Positions 15,250-27,159 are shown, numbered from the stretch's first letter. The stretch is DNA of 64,000 nucleotides from Hamadaea sp. (GCF_013362815.1 NZ_JABFVK010000058.1:1-64000), one strand, 5' to 3'. The notes: a model not told the origin generated them from the sequence alone. Numbers and translations: made by a program.

Positions 15250-16026
15250 TTGGACGAGGTCTTCCGGGCGCTGGCCGATCCGAGCCGACGCCAGCTGCTC
15301 GACAGCTTGAACGAGCGCAACGGGCAGACGCTGCGCGAGTTGTGCGCCGGGTTGCGGATGGCCCGCCAGTCGGTGAGCAAGCACCTGGCCGTGCTGGAGG
15401 CGGCCAACCTCGTCACGACCGTGTGGCGGGGCCGGGAGAAGGTGCACTACCTCAACGCCGAGCCGATCAACGCGATCGCCGACCGGTGGATCGGGCAGTA
15501 CGACCGGGCGCGCGCGCAGGCCTTGGCCGACCTGAAGCGGGCCCTGGAGGGAGAACCCATGAGCGACACCGAGTTCGTGTACACGACCTACATCCGGACC
15601 ACGCCGGAGAAGCTGTGGCAGGCGCTGACCGACCCGGCGTTCACCAGCCGATACTGGGACACCGTGTTCGAGAGCGACTGGCAGAAGGACTCGCCGATCA
15701 CCTGGGTCTACAAGGGACTGCGAATCGAAGATCCCGAGCAGGTGATCCTGGAATCGCAGCCCTATCGGCGGCTCTCCTACACGTGGCATACCTTCACGCC
15801 GGAGTTCCAGGAGCTCGTGGGCGGGATGCCGGCGGAGATGGCCGCCGAGCCCCGCTCCCGGGTGACGTTCGAGCTGGAGCCGCAGGGTGACGTCGTCAAG
15901 CTGACCGTCGTCCACGACGGCTTCCAGCCGGGCAGTCAGGTGCTCGAAGGCATCCGGGGCGGCTGGCCGCCGTTGCTGTCGAGCCTCAAGTCGCTGCTCG
16001 AAACGGGCGAGCCGCTGGCGGTCTGA
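15250..16026 (+). CDS. ArsR-family regulator fused to an SRPBCC (AHSA1-like) domain
   Basis: 258-aa fusion protein. Residues 1-95 are an ArsR-type winged helix (VFRALADPSRRQLLDSL, then TLRELCAGLRMARQSVSKHLAVLEAANLVTT). Residues about 100-255 are an SRPBCC/AHSA1 hydrophobic-pocket domain (TEFVYTTYIRTTPEKLWQALTDPAFTSRYW through VVHDGFQPGS to LLSSLKSLLETGEPL). In many actinobacteria these are two adjacent genes; here an internal Met at the junction (GEPMSDTEF) marks the likely fusion point. TTG 15250 is preceded by GGGGGG. The C-terminal domain probably senses a small hydrophobic ligand. A separately translated C-terminal product from the internal Met cannot be excluded. Confidence 0.88.
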   Translation: MDEVFRALADPSRRQLLDSLNERNGQTLRELCAGLRMARQSVSKHLAVLEAANLVTTVWRGREKVHYLNAEPINAIADRWIGQYDRARAQALADLKRALEGEPMSDTEFVYTTYIRTTPEKLWQALTDPAFTSRYWDTVFESDWQKDSPITWVYKGLRIEDPEQVILESQPYRRLSYTWHTFTPEFQELVGGMPAEMAAEPRSRVTFELEPQGDVVKLTVVHDGFQPGSQVLEGIRGGWPPLLSSLKSLLETGEPLAV

Positions 16027-16065
16027 GACTGCACAGCCTGAGATGCACAGCCTGAGATGCACAGC
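16023..16065. repeat. short tandem repeat over the ArsR-SRPBCC stop codon
   Basis: Three consecutive near-identical copies of CTGAGATGCACAGC (15, 14 and 14 bases). The first copy contains the TGA stop of the preceding gene. Probably a slippage product; no function seen. Confidence 0.7.
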
Positions 16066-16092
16066 CGCCCCGGCGATCGGCCGGGGCGGCTG
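16062..16092. terminator. bidirectional hairpin between convergent genes
   Basis: Arms CAGCCGCCCCGGC (16062-16074) and GCCGGGGCGGCTG (16080-16092) pair perfectly around a 5-base loop. It sits between the ArsR-SRPBCC gene and the convergent hydrolase gene. There is no long T-run, as is common in actinomycetes. Confidence 0.75.
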
Positions 16093-16114
16093 CGGCGCTG
16101 CGTCGAGAGGGGGG

Positions 16115-18106
16115 TCACGCAGCGGTGATGCGTACGGCGTCCGCGATGACGTAGCCGGTCCCGGTCGTCCAGCGGCTGACGCCGACCACGTTGTGATCGC
16201 CCGCCGCCAGCGTGAACGTGCCGAGGTTCACCCAGGTGCCGCCGTTCGACCGCTGGTCGACGGTGACCGTCACGTTGCCGGTGGTGGTGGCGACGAGGAA
16301 CGGGGTGGCGCTGTTGTACCCGCTGTTGGCGGGGTACCAGACGGCGATCTTGTAGCTGCCGGTCGCCGGGATGTCCGCCTTCCACCAGGCGGCGTCGGCG
16401 ATCGACTGCGGATTGGCGAACCGGTAGTCGGCGCCGTACCGCTGGGCCGAGTACGCCGAGCTGCCCCAGTTGGCGCTGGCGGTGAACCGGCCGCTGTCGG
16501 TGTTGTCGACGATGACGCTGAAGGCTCCGCCGCTGACCGTACGCCCGCCGCTGGGCGCGCTCTGGTTCTGCAGGCGGTCCAACGCGGTCACGTAGTAGGT
16601 GTAGGTCTGCCCGGCGACCGCCGACTTATCCAGGTACGCCGTTCCGCGTACCGTGGTCAGCAGGTTCGTCGCGTCGGCGAAGGCGCAGGCGTCGGCCGGT
16701 CCGGCTCCGGCGATCCGGTAGACGGCGTACGACGTGCCCGATCCGGTCCAGCTGAGTTGGACGCCGGTGCTTACTCGCGTACCAGTGGGAATCGAGGGTG
16801 AAGCAGGCGCCGAACCTGTCACCGACAGTGGCAGTAGCGCGGGCCGGGTGTAATGGTCGGCCGCTAGCCGCGTGATGGAGCCGAGCCGGTCGGCGAGCAC
16901 GTCGTTGGCGCTGAAGTAGATGTCGCCGTCCACTTCGGAGTAATTGCGGTTGAGCATGAGGTGACTCGTCAGCTCGGTCGTGGTCTGCCACTGGGCGGCC
17001 TGGCCCGACGCCCCGACCCGGTACGCCGCCTGCCCGATGTAGAGCTGGGTGTTCGTGCCGGCCACCACGCCGGCCCACCAGGGAGTGAGGACGGCGTAGT
17101 CGGCGGTGGTGAACCCGATGTGCCAGTAGATCTGCGGGGCGATGTAGTCGAGCCAGCCGGACTTCACCCATTTGCGGGAGTCGGCGTAGATCGCGTCGTA
17201 GGACTGGAGGCCGCTCGTCTGCGAACCGAGCGCGTCGGTGCTCGCGTTACGCCAGATGCCGAACGGGCTGACGCCGAACTTGACCCACGGCTTGGCGGCG
17301 TGGATGCGCTGCGACATCTCCTGCACGAGCAGGTCGATGTTGTTCCGCCGCCAGTCTCCGATGTCGGAGAAGCCGCCGCCGTACTGCGCGAACGTCGCCG
17401 AGTCCGGAATGGACACTCCGGAGACGGGGTACGGGTAGAAGTAGTCGTCCCAGTGCACGCCGTCGACGTCGTACTTGGTGACCGCGTCCATCATGGCGTC
17501 CTCGACGAACGTCCGCACCGCCGGAATGCCCGGGTTGTAGTACCGGCGGCCGTCGTAGGTGAAGGTCCAGTCGGGGTGCACCCGCGCGGGGTGGGTCGCG
17601 GTCAACGTGGTGAGGTCGGTCGTCAGCGCCACCCGGTAGGGGTTGAACCAGGCGTGGAACTCCAGATTCCGGGCGTGCGCCTCGCTCACCATGAAGGCCA
17701 GCGGGTCGTAGCCGGGGTTCGCGCCCTGCGTACCGGTCAGGTAGCGGGACCAGGGCTCATAGGAGGACGGCCAGAACGCGTCGGCCGACGGGCGTACCTG
17801 GACTACGACGGCGTTCAGTTTGCGCTGCACCGCCAGATCGAGCCACGACTTGAACTCGGCCTGTTGGGTCGCGACGCTCAAGCCGGTCGCGCTCGGCCAG
17901 TCGATGTTGGTGACGCTGGCGATCCACATCGCACGGAGCTGACGCAACGGGGTGTTGGAGTCGGGCGTGCACGCTGCGGCGACGGCGAGAGTGTCCGACT
18001 GCCCGCCGCCGACCCGAGGCTGCGCGGGATTGGCGGAGGCGGGCAGTGCGGACGCCAGCAGTGCGGCGGCCGTCGCCAGCAGGACCGAGACCGTGAAACG
18101 GCGCAT
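16115..18106 (-). CDS. secreted family 10 glycosyl hydrolase-like protein (GHL10/DUF187) with golvesin-like C-terminus
   Basis: 663-aa secreted protein. Signal peptide about 1-25 (VLLATAAALLASALPASA). Residues about 45-350 match the GHL10/DUF187 TIM-barrel family, with LRAMWIASVTNIDWPS, LNAVVVQVRPSADAFWPS, LEFHAWFNPYRV, VDGVHWDDYFYPYP and WLDYIAPQIYWHIGF. A fibronectin-like linker follows, then about 130 residues resembling the golvesin C-terminal beta-sandwich (VIVDNTDSGRFT to DAVRITAA). Members act on peptidoglycan or polysaccharide; the precise substrate is unknown. The gene is divergent from a secreted sialidase, and the 161-base gap must hold both promoters. Confidence 0.87.
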   Translation of the reverse strand: MRRFTVSVLLATAAALLASALPASANPAQPRVGGGQSDTLAVAAACTPDSNTPLRQLRAMWIASVTNIDWPSATGLSVATQQAEFKSWLDLAVQRKLNAVVVQVRPSADAFWPSSYEPWSRYLTGTQGANPGYDPLAFMVSEAHARNLEFHAWFNPYRVALTTDLTTLTATHPARVHPDWTFTYDGRRYYNPGIPAVRTFVEDAMMDAVTKYDVDGVHWDDYFYPYPVSGVSIPDSATFAQYGGGFSDIGDWRRNNIDLLVQEMSQRIHAAKPWVKFGVSPFGIWRNASTDALGSQTSGLQSYDAIYADSRKWVKSGWLDYIAPQIYWHIGFTTADYAVLTPWWAGVVAGTNTQLYIGQAAYRVGASGQAAQWQTTTELTSHLMLNRNYSEVDGDIYFSANDVLADRLGSITRLAADHYTRPALLPLSVTGSAPASPSIPTGTRVSTGVQLSWTGSGTSYAVYRIAGAGPADACAFADATNLLTTVRGTAYLDKSAVAGQTYTYYVTALDRLQNQSAPSGGRTVSGGAFSVIVDNTDSGRFTASANWGSSAYSAQRYGADYRFANPQSIADAAWWKADIPATGSYKIAVWYPANSGYNSATPFLVATTTGNVTVTVDQRSNGGTWVNLGTFTLAAGDHNVVGVSRWTTGTGYVIADAVRITAA

Positions 18107-18267
18107 TCGGGGGGATCCTCTCGATCGATGCTGGTGCGGTCGTCGATGTGGTGTGAATGATTTACCACAGCGCGCATCGTCTTGTGAAGACTTGACTGGC
18201 CCCTTGACTTTGCCGCCGAAGCGCGGATGATGCTCTCACCGCCCACGCGTCTCCAAGGAGGAACGCA

Positions 18268-19533
18268 GTGCACAGACCTAACATCCCACGTCCTATGTCT
18301 GGGCTGGTCGCCGTCTTGATCGCGGCCGCGGCCTGTCTGTCCACCGTCGCGCCGGCTCAGGCCGCCACCGCCGTCCACACCGAGAAGCTTCTGTTCGACG
18401 GGGGTGGCAGCGAGGTCCTCAACGGCATCACCTATCACTCGTTCCGGATCCCCTCCCTGATCCGCACCACGCAGAACACGCTGCTCGCCTTCGCCGAAGG
18501 CCGGGCCTCGGCCAACGTCGACTACGGCAACATCAACCTCGTCTACAAGCGGTCGACCGACAACGGCGTGACCTGGTCCGCGTTGCGGGAGGTGGTCGGC
18601 TCGGGCCTCGGCACCTGGGGCAACCCGACCGCCGTGGTCGACCGTACGACCGGCGCGATCTTCCTGTTCCTGAGCTGGAATCCGGCGGACGTCAGCGAGA
18701 ACGGCGGGGGCGGCACCACCAAGATGACCGCTTGGAGCGACCGCAAGGTCTTCCTTTCCAAGAGCACCGACGACGGGCTGACCTGGACGACGCCGCAGGA
18801 CCTCACCGAGTCGCTCAAGCCGAAGACGCTCAACGGCGCGACCTGGGTGTGGGACGCGATGGGGCCGGGAGCCGGCGTACAGCTGACCGTCGGTGTGCAC
18901 GCCGGTCGGCTGGTCATCCCGGCGCTGCACCGCAACATCTACAGCGACGATCACGGTGCGACCTGGAAGTACGCCCTGATCACCGACCCGAGCGACGGCA
19001 GCGTTCAGGACGGCACCAACGAGGGCACCGTCCTCGAACTGTCCGATGGCCGGCTCTACCGCAACGACCGGGCCTCCGACGGGCTCTGGAACATCGCCAA
19101 GCGGCGCTGGGTCACCCGGGGCACCGTCGAGGGCGGGTTCGGGGCGTACGCCGCCGACTCGACGTTGCTCGACCCACGTTGCGAGGGTTCGATCATCCGC
19201 TACAACACCGACGACCCGACCCGGATCGTCTTCCTGAACCCGCCCAGCACCGTCACGCGTACGGACATGGAGTTCCGGATCAGCTATGACGAGGGCCAGA
19301 CCTGGCCGATCTGGCGTAAGACCAGCGACGCCCCGTTGCCCGCCTGGTCCGGGCTCGGCACCGCCAACGTGCAGGAGGGCGGCTACAGCAGCATGGCCAA
19401 GACCGCCGACTACTACGTGGGCGCGCTGATCGAGGTCAACGAGAACGCGGACGCCAACAGCACGTCGCACCGGTCGATCGTGTTCCGCAAGGTCAACCTG
19501 CCGTGGATCCTGAACGGCCAGACCGAGCCGTGA
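18268..19533 (+). CDS. secreted exo-alpha-sialidase (GH33)
   Basis: 421-aa secreted neuraminidase releasing terminal sialic acids. Signal peptide about 1-33 (PAQA/ATA). The arginine-triad FRIP motif is at 59-62. Asp-boxes appear at 96-103 (STDNGVTW), 166-173 (STDDGLTW) and 226-233 (SDDHGATW), with a fourth SYDEGQTW near residue 340. Glu252 in DGTNEG is a good candidate for the Glu of the Tyr/Glu nucleophile pair. GTG 18268 is fixed by a perfect AAGGAGG at 18256-18262. A -35-like TTGACT (18204-18209) lies upstream. There is no extra lectin domain. The host-glycan or sialylated-polymer target is not evident. Confidence 0.94.
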   Translation: MHRPNIPRPMSGLVAVLIAAAACLSTVAPAQAATAVHTEKLLFDGGGSEVLNGITYHSFRIPSLIRTTQNTLLAFAEGRASANVDYGNINLVYKRSTDNGVTWSALREVVGSGLGTWGNPTAVVDRTTGAIFLFLSWNPADVSENGGGGTTKMTAWSDRKVFLSKSTDDGLTWTTPQDLTESLKPKTLNGATWVWDAMGPGAGVQLTVGVHAGRLVIPALHRNIYSDDHGATWKYALITDPSDGSVQDGTNEGTVLELSDGRLYRNDRASDGLWNIAKRRWVTRGTVEGGFGAYAADSTLLDPRCEGSIIRYNTDDPTRIVFLNPPSTVTRTDMEFRISYDEGQTWPIWRKTSDAPLPAWSGLGTANVQEGGYSSMAKTADYYVGALIEVNENADANSTSHRSIVFRKVNLPWILNGQTEP

Positions 19534-19636
19534 TCGGCGGCCGGGTCCGGCGGGCGTGCCCGTGCTCGGCTGTCGGACCCGGCTCCTAGAATCTCCTGGC
19601 AGTGGCGCGTTGGGGGCTGCGGTTGGGGGTTGGCGG

Positions 19637-22590
<2,954 letters not shown>

Positions 22591-22594
<4 letters not shown>

Positions 22595-23400
22595 CCGCTC
22601 CGAAGTGGAACGAGTTCGGCCGTCCGCGCAAGGTGGCAGGCGGCATCAAGGCGCGGTCGACGAAGGGCGCGATCGGCGACACCTGGTGGTCGAAGGCGTT
22701 CATCGGAGCGCTGGAGTCGTTCGCCGACAAGGGTCGGCTGACCCGGGGCCGGTCGTACGCCCGAGCCGGGCAAGTACTTTCGCTCGACGTCGCCCCCGGC
22801 CTGGTGACCGCGTCCGTGCAGGGTTCCCGCGCGACCCCGTACGCCGTCGTGCTCGGGTTCCCGCCGCTCGACGCCGCGACTTGGTCGGTCCTGGAGCAGC
22901 GCCTCGCCTCGCAGGCGCTGTTCGCAGCGCACCTGCTGGCCGGGCAAGTGCCGCACGAACTCGTCGACCTGTTCGCCGCCGAAGGCGCGCCGCTCTTCCC
23001 GACCCGGGCCACCGAAGTGTCGATGGAGTGCTCCTGCCCCGACTGGGGCTGGCCGTGCAAACACATCGCCGCTGCGTGTTACCTGCTCGCCGAGCGGTTC
23101 GACGAGGACCCGTTCACCCTGCTGCTGTGGCGTGGGCGTACGCGCGCCGACCTGCTCGACGCGTTGCAGCTGCAACGCGGTTCCGGGATGGCCGCGCCGG
23201 TCGTGGGGACGGCGGCGGCGCTCGGCTCGCTCTCGTCGCCGTCGCCGTCGTCGCCGTCGCAGGAGGTGCCGGTGTCGCGGTGGTGGTCGCCGCCGGTTCC
23301 CCTGCCGTCGGCTCCGCCCGTCGGGCTGCCGGACCTTCCGCTGTCGCGGCAGCTGGGCACTCCGCCCGCTTCGGTCGGCCGCATCGTGTGGCCTGGATGA
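22591..23400 (+). CDS. SWIM zinc-finger protein, partner of the SNF2 helicase
   Basis: 269-aa protein with one SWIM finger (MECSCPDWGWPCKHIAAACYLL, CxCx6CxH pattern) near residues 147-160. The N-terminus (NEFGRPRKVAGGIKARSTKG, TWWSKAFIGALE) is shared with SWIM proteins found next to SNF2 genes. A Ser/Pro tail (SSPSPSSPS) and a disordered C-terminus follow. ATG 22591 overlaps the helicase stop (ATGA). SWIM fingers bind DNA or proteins, so it probably targets the helicase. A 15-bp inverted repeat follows the stop. Confidence 0.93.
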
Positions 23401-23411
23401 TCGTGGTGGCT

Positions 23412-23469
23412 CGCATGATCAGCGGAAGTCTTGCGGTGCTTATAACCCGAACGCTCCGCTGATCATGCG
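23412..23469. terminator. 15-bp inverted repeat between convergent genes
   Basis: CGCATGATCAGCGGA (23412-23426) and TCCGCTGATCATGCG (23455-23469) are perfectly complementary with a 28-base loop. It lies between the SWIM gene and the convergent helical-repeat gene. It could be a terminator or a REP-like repeat; it shares GATCATG with the element near 3.4 kb. Confidence 0.6.
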
Positions 23470-23471
23470 CT

Positions 23472-24137
23472 TCACGCTTCGGTGAGGGCGCCGAGCAGCC
23501 ACGAGAGCTTGAGCTCGCGAGCGGTGACGAGCGCCGCCGCGCGAAGGTGGTCCCGCTCGGCCCCCTCGGGCAGCCCGTCGGCCAGCGCGAGCATCGCCGC
23601 GGCAGTCTGCGGCCGGTAGCCGAGCGTGGCGCGCAGGTAAAGGGAGTGCCGGAGGTGCTCCTCAGCCCGCTCCGGTTCGTGGATCGACAGATGACGCACC
23701 ACATAGGACTTCACCAGCGGGTCGTCGTGGGTCGCCGCCCGGTCGAAATGCGCCTTCGCGGCGATCGGATCTTCCAGGATGTTGTCCGCGAAAACCCCCA
23801 GGTAGAACTCGCCCCAACCGGCCAGCTGCGGATCCGCGGCGGCCGCCTCGAAGCCCACGCGTACCACGGCCTGGTCGTCCGGCCGCACGTCGTGATCGAA
23901 CAACAAGCGGCTGTACGCATGACGGGCGGTCAAGTATCGGCCAGTCGTCGACGCCGGTTCGAGGGCGTCTACCGCGTACTGCGCCGCGTCGTGTTCCTCG
24001 CCTTGCCAGAAGAACCGGTCGATCAGCAGCTCCGCTTGGACTTCGGCGGCTTCGCCCAGCTCGACGGCCCGGTCCTGCGCCTCGGCGAAGTGGCCGAGCC
24101 GGTGCAGCGCGGTGATGTAGGGGTCTTTTGCTACCAT
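23472..24137 (-). CDS. hypothetical helical-repeat (TPR-like) protein
   Basis: 221-aa protein made almost entirely of predicted helix pairs: HRLGHFAEAQDRAVELGEAA, AAQYAVDALEPAS, YLTARHAYSRLLFDHD and GWGEFYLGVFADNILED all look like degenerate TPR helices. There is no catalytic motif. ATG 24137 is supported by TATCGT on the minus strand, 7 bases upstream. This ATG shares bases with an ATG on the other strand (24136), which makes the latter unlikely as the CGNR start. Confidence 0.72.
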   Translation of the reverse strand: MVAKDPYITALHRLGHFAEAQDRAVELGEAAEVQAELLIDRFFWQGEEHDAAQYAVDALEPASTTGRYLTARHAYSRLLFDHDVRPDDQAVVRVGFEAAAADPQLAGWGEFYLGVFADNILEDPIAAKAHFDRAATHDDPLVKSYVVRHLSIHEPERAEEHLRHSLYLRATLGYRPQTAAAMLALADGLPEGAERDHLRAAALVTARELKLSWLLGALTEA

Positions 24138-24174
24138 GGGACCTACGATAGGGATCAGCGATGTAGGTGGTCAA

Positions 24175-24678
24175 GTGGAATACGTCGACTACTTGGGCAA
24201 CGTAACCCGGTTCGCGGTGGGCCTGGTCAACACGCCTGCCACGGTCCCGGGGGACCAGGAGATGCTCACGGAGCACGAGGTCGCCGCGCCGGATGCGGCC
24301 GAGGTGGAGCCGGTGCTCAAACTCATCCGGGAGGCGCTCGGCCAGATCGTGGACGGCGTACCGGTGGAAGCGGTCGACACGCTGCTCCGGCGGTATCCGC
24401 CGCGCATGCATCTGTCCGATCACGACGGCGCCGATCATCCGCACATCCATTTCGCGCGCAACGGTGACGAGCCGGTTCGCTGGATCGGGCAGACCGTGGG
24501 GGCCGCCCTGGCGCACGTCGCGACCGGCGATCCCGGCCTGACGCTGGGCCGCTGCGCGGCCGAGGGCTGTGAGAACTTCTTCGTCGACCAGTCGAAGAAC
24601 CGGACTCGGCGGTTCTGCTCGAACACCTGCGCCAGCCGGACGACGGTCGCGGCCTATCGCGCGCGGAATCGCGTGTAG
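24175..24678 (+). CDS. CGNR zinc-finger (ABATE-type) protein
   Basis: 167-aa probable transcription regulator. The C-terminal zinc finger is clear: GRCAAEGCENFFVDQ, then RRFCSNTCASRTTVAAYRAR (C-x4-C and C-x3-C), typical of the CGNR family. The N-terminal ABATE-like stress-sensing region includes FAVGLVNTPA. GTG 24175 is chosen because AGGTGG lies 4-5 bases upstream and the alternative ATG 24136 overlaps the opposite gene's start. It lies 13 bases before the KDPG aldolase gene and could regulate it, though this is inference. Confidence 0.85.
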   Translation: MEYVDYLGNVTRFAVGLVNTPATVPGDQEMLTEHEVAAPDAAEVEPVLKLIREALGQIVDGVPVEAVDTLLRRYPPRMHLSDHDGADHPHIHFARNGDEPVRWIGQTVGAALAHVATGDPGLTLGRCAAEGCENFFVDQSKNRTRRFCSNTCASRTTVAAYRARNRV

Positions 24679-24691
24679 TAGTTTCGCTGGC

Positions 24692-25312
24692 GTGAACGAC
24701 GTTCAGCTAGGCGGAACACGGATCATTCCGGTCGTGGCGTTGCCCGACGCCAGGCTCGCCCTCGACCTCGGTCAGGCGTTGTGGGCCGGCGGCATCCGGA
24801 CGATCGAGATCACGCTGCGTACGCCGGCTGCCCTCGCCGCCATCGCGAGCCTGGCGGAGAAAAGTGACCTGCTCGTCGGGGCGGGCACCGTCCTCACTGC
24901 CGATCAGGTGGACGCCGCTGTCGACGCCGGAGCGAAGTACGTCCTCAGTCCCGGGTTCTCGGCCGCGGTGGTGGACCGCTGCCGGGAGGTCGGCGTACCG
25001 GTGATTCCGGGGATCGCGACCGCGACGGAGCTGCAGACGGCGCTCGCGGCCGGGATCACGACGGTCAAGTTCTTCCCCGCCGAGCAGCTCGGCGGCCCGG
25101 CCGGCATCCGGGCGCTGTCCGGACCGTTCGGCCAGGTGAAGTTCGTGCCGACTGGTGGCGTCTCGCTCGCCAATCTCGCCGGTTATCTGGCTGAACCGGC
25201 TGTGCTCGCGGTCGGGGCGTCCTGGGTGGCCGCGTCCGACCTGCTCGCTCGGCGTGACTTCGCGGAGATCACCCGGCGCTCGGCCGCCGCCCTCGAACTG
25301 GCCGCCCGATGA
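24692..25312 (+). CDS. eda: 2-keto-3-deoxy-6-phosphogluconate (KDPG) aldolase
   Basis: 206-aa class I aldolase cleaving KDPG to pyruvate and glyceraldehyde-3-phosphate. The Schiff-base Lys126 is in TVKFFPAEQLGG, the catalytic Glu39 in TIEITLRTP, and the phosphate loop is FVPTGGVS. Length is normal for the family. GTG 24692 follows TAGTTT (24679-24684) by 7 bases, suggesting leaderless transcription. It overlaps the sugar kinase by four bases (ATGA). Together they give the lower half of a KDG/uronate or Entner-Doudoroff route. Confidence 0.94.
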   Translation: MNDVQLGGTRIIPVVALPDARLALDLGQALWAGGIRTIEITLRTPAALAAIASLAEKSDLLVGAGTVLTADQVDAAVDAGAKYVLSPGFSAAVVDRCREVGVPVIPGIATATELQTALAAGITTVKFFPAEQLGGPAGIRALSGPFGQVKFVPTGGVSLANLAGYLAEPAVLAVGASWVAASDLLARRDFAEITRRSAAALELAAR

Positions 25313-26331
25313 CCGGCTTGGACGTCGTCGCCCTCGGGGAGGTCATGCTGCGGCTGGACCCCGGCGAGGGACGCGTACGCACAGCGCGCAGCTTCGCCGT
25401 GTGGGAAGGCGGCGGGGAGTACAACGTCGCGCGCGCCCTGCGCCGGTGCTTCGGACTGCGTACGGGGGTCGTCACGGCATTGGCCGACAACGAGGTCGGC
25501 CGCCTAATCGAAGACCTCATACTGGCCGGCGGCGTCGACACCTCCTTCGTGCGGTGGCTGCCCTACGACGGGATCGGCCGCGAGGTGCGCAACGGGCTCA
25601 ACTTCGTCGAGCGCGGGTTCGGCGTACGCGCCCCGCTGGGCGTCTCCGACCGAGGGCACACCGCCATCGCCCGGCTTCGTCCCTCCGATGTGGACTGGGA
25701 AGCGCTCTTCGGCTGCGGCGTACGCTGGCTGCACACCGGCGGCATCCTCGCCGGGTTGTCCGATACCACGCCGGATCTCATCGAGGCGGCGATCGACGCG
25801 GCCCACCGGCACGGCGCGACCGTTTCCTACGACCTGAACTATCGGGCCAGCCTGTGGCACGGCCGAGGCGGCCGCGAACGGGCCCAGGAGGTCAACCGCC
25901 GTCTGCTGTCGGCCGGGGTCGACGTGCTCTTCGGCCTCCCCACCGAAGCACCGGTCTCAGCAGCGACCTTCCCCGGTCAGGTGGAAGACCTGGTCAAGGA
26001 GTTACCAGGGCTCCGCGTCGTGGCGACCACGCTGCGCCGTGTTCACTCGACGAACGTCCACGACTGGGGTGCGATCGCCTGGCGGGACGGCGAGTTCGCC
26101 GAATCGCGGCTGCGGGAAGGTCTCGCCGTCCTCGACCGCATCGGCGGCGGCGACGGCTTCGCCTCCGGTCTCATCTACGGGCTGCTGACCGGACTCGATC
26201 TGAGCCTCGCCGTGGAGTACGGCGTCGCGCACGGGGCGCTCGCCATGACCACTCCCGGCGACACCTCGATGGCCACGTTGGCCGAGGTGGCGGCGCTCGC
26301 CACGACTGCGGTGGCGGACGTCAGCCGATAG
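25309..26331 (+). CDS. kdgK: 2-keto-3-deoxygluconate kinase (PfkB family)
   Basis: 340-aa ribokinase-fold sugar kinase. GGGEYNVARAL near residue 35 is the PfkB signature 1 region, and RIGGGDGFASGLIYG near 281-295 is signature 2 with the catalytic Asp; GGGD instead of GAGD is common in KDG kinases. SYDLNYRASLW is a substrate-loop hallmark of this group. It is coupled to KDPG aldolase and would phosphorylate KDG to KDPG for that enzyme. No dehydratase or dehydrogenase of the pathway is in the window. The end is 3 bases from a convergent methyltransferase gene. Confidence 0.9.
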   Translation: MTGLDVVALGEVMLRLDPGEGRVRTARSFAVWEGGGEYNVARALRRCFGLRTGVVTALADNEVGRLIEDLILAGGVDTSFVRWLPYDGIGREVRNGLNFVERGFGVRAPLGVSDRGHTAIARLRPSDVDWEALFGCGVRWLHTGGILAGLSDTTPDLIEAAIDAAHRHGATVSYDLNYRASLWHGRGGRERAQEVNRRLLSAGVDVLFGLPTEAPVSAATFPGQVEDLVKELPGLRVVATTLRRVHSTNVHDWGAIAWRDGEFAESRLREGLAVLDRIGGGDGFASGLIYGLLTGLDLSLAVEYGVAHGALAMTTPGDTSMATLAEVAALATTAVADVSR

Positions 26332-26334
26332 GAG

Positions 26335-27159
26335 TCACACCTTGGTGGCGGTGACGATCACGTAGCCCTTCGGGTCGCGTACCGGACCGCCGTCGGCGAA
26401 CAAGGCCGCCGCGTTCTCGGTCAGGGTCGCGATCACGTCGTCCCGACGAGGGTCGTCATCGGCCACTCCCCAGCCCGTCAAAGACGAGACGGCGTAGTCG
26501 ATCATCGGCCCGGGATCGGGGAAGACCAGCTCGTTGGCGTGGCGGTGCGGTTGTGCGTACCCGAAGATCTGCTGGACCAGCGTGGGGAGATTGCCGTCGT
26601 GGACGCTGGCCATGCGCGGACCCCGGCCGACCTCGCCGCTCGGCCGCGGCCGAGCGAAGCCGTGCGCGCCGACCGAGGTCTGAAGCAGCCCCATCAGAAT
26701 GGGCGTGGTGGTCTCGAAGTTGACCACGGCCGCAAACCGACCGCCGGGCCGCAGCACCCGGTGGGCCTCGCGGAGCGCGAGCAGCGGATCGGGCACGTGG
26801 TAGAGCATGTGGCGCGCGGTGACCACGTCGAACGTCGCGTCGTCGAAGGGCAGCCGCTGAGCGTCGCCCTCCACCGCGGTGACCCCAGGCGTCGCGGCGA
26901 GTGAGGTCACTGCCGCAGGCGCCGCGTCGAGCCCGATGAGCTGGCCGAGGTGTCCCTCCCCGGCCAGCTTCAGCAGGAAGGCGCCGGTGCCGCAGCCGAC
27001 GTCGAGCAGGTCGTCGGCGGGACTGAGGCCGACCGCCGCCCGGACCGCCGCGTCGACGTCGTCCGGCCGGGCGCTGTACCGCTGGTGCGTGCGAATCCGC
27101 ACGGCAAGCGGATCCAGGCTGGCGTATTGCCGGCGGGCGATCGCCGCGAGATCGGTCAT
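26335..27159 (-). CDS. class I SAM-dependent methyltransferase
   Basis: 274-aa methyltransferase (UbiE/type 11 style). Motif I is LLDVGCGTGAFLL (about 51-63). The acidic loop is IGLDAAP, motif II-like is VEGDAQRLPFDDATFDVV, and RVLRPGGRFAAVVNFET is motif III. It begins with an ATGA overlap on the XRE regulator gene, so it is second in a two-gene reverse operon. Substrate unknown. Confidence 0.92.
   Translation of the reverse strand: MTDLAAIARRQYASLDPLAVRIRTHQRYSARPDDVDAAVRAAVGLSPADDLLDVGCGTGAFLLKLAGEGHLGQLIGLDAAPAAVTSLAATPGVTAVEGDAQRLPFDDATFDVVTARHMLYHVPDPLLALREAHRVLRPGGRFAAVVNFETTTPILMGLLQTSVGAHGFARPRPSGEVGRGPRMASVHDGNLPTLVQQIFGYAQPHRHANELVFPDPGPMIDYAVSSLTGWGVADDDPRRDDVIATLTENAAALFADGGPVRDPKGYVIVTATKV

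Noticed and set aside
24136-24174. Longer CGNR protein from ATG 24136
   Set aside because: It overlaps the start of the opposite gene; GTG 24175 has a better ribosome site.
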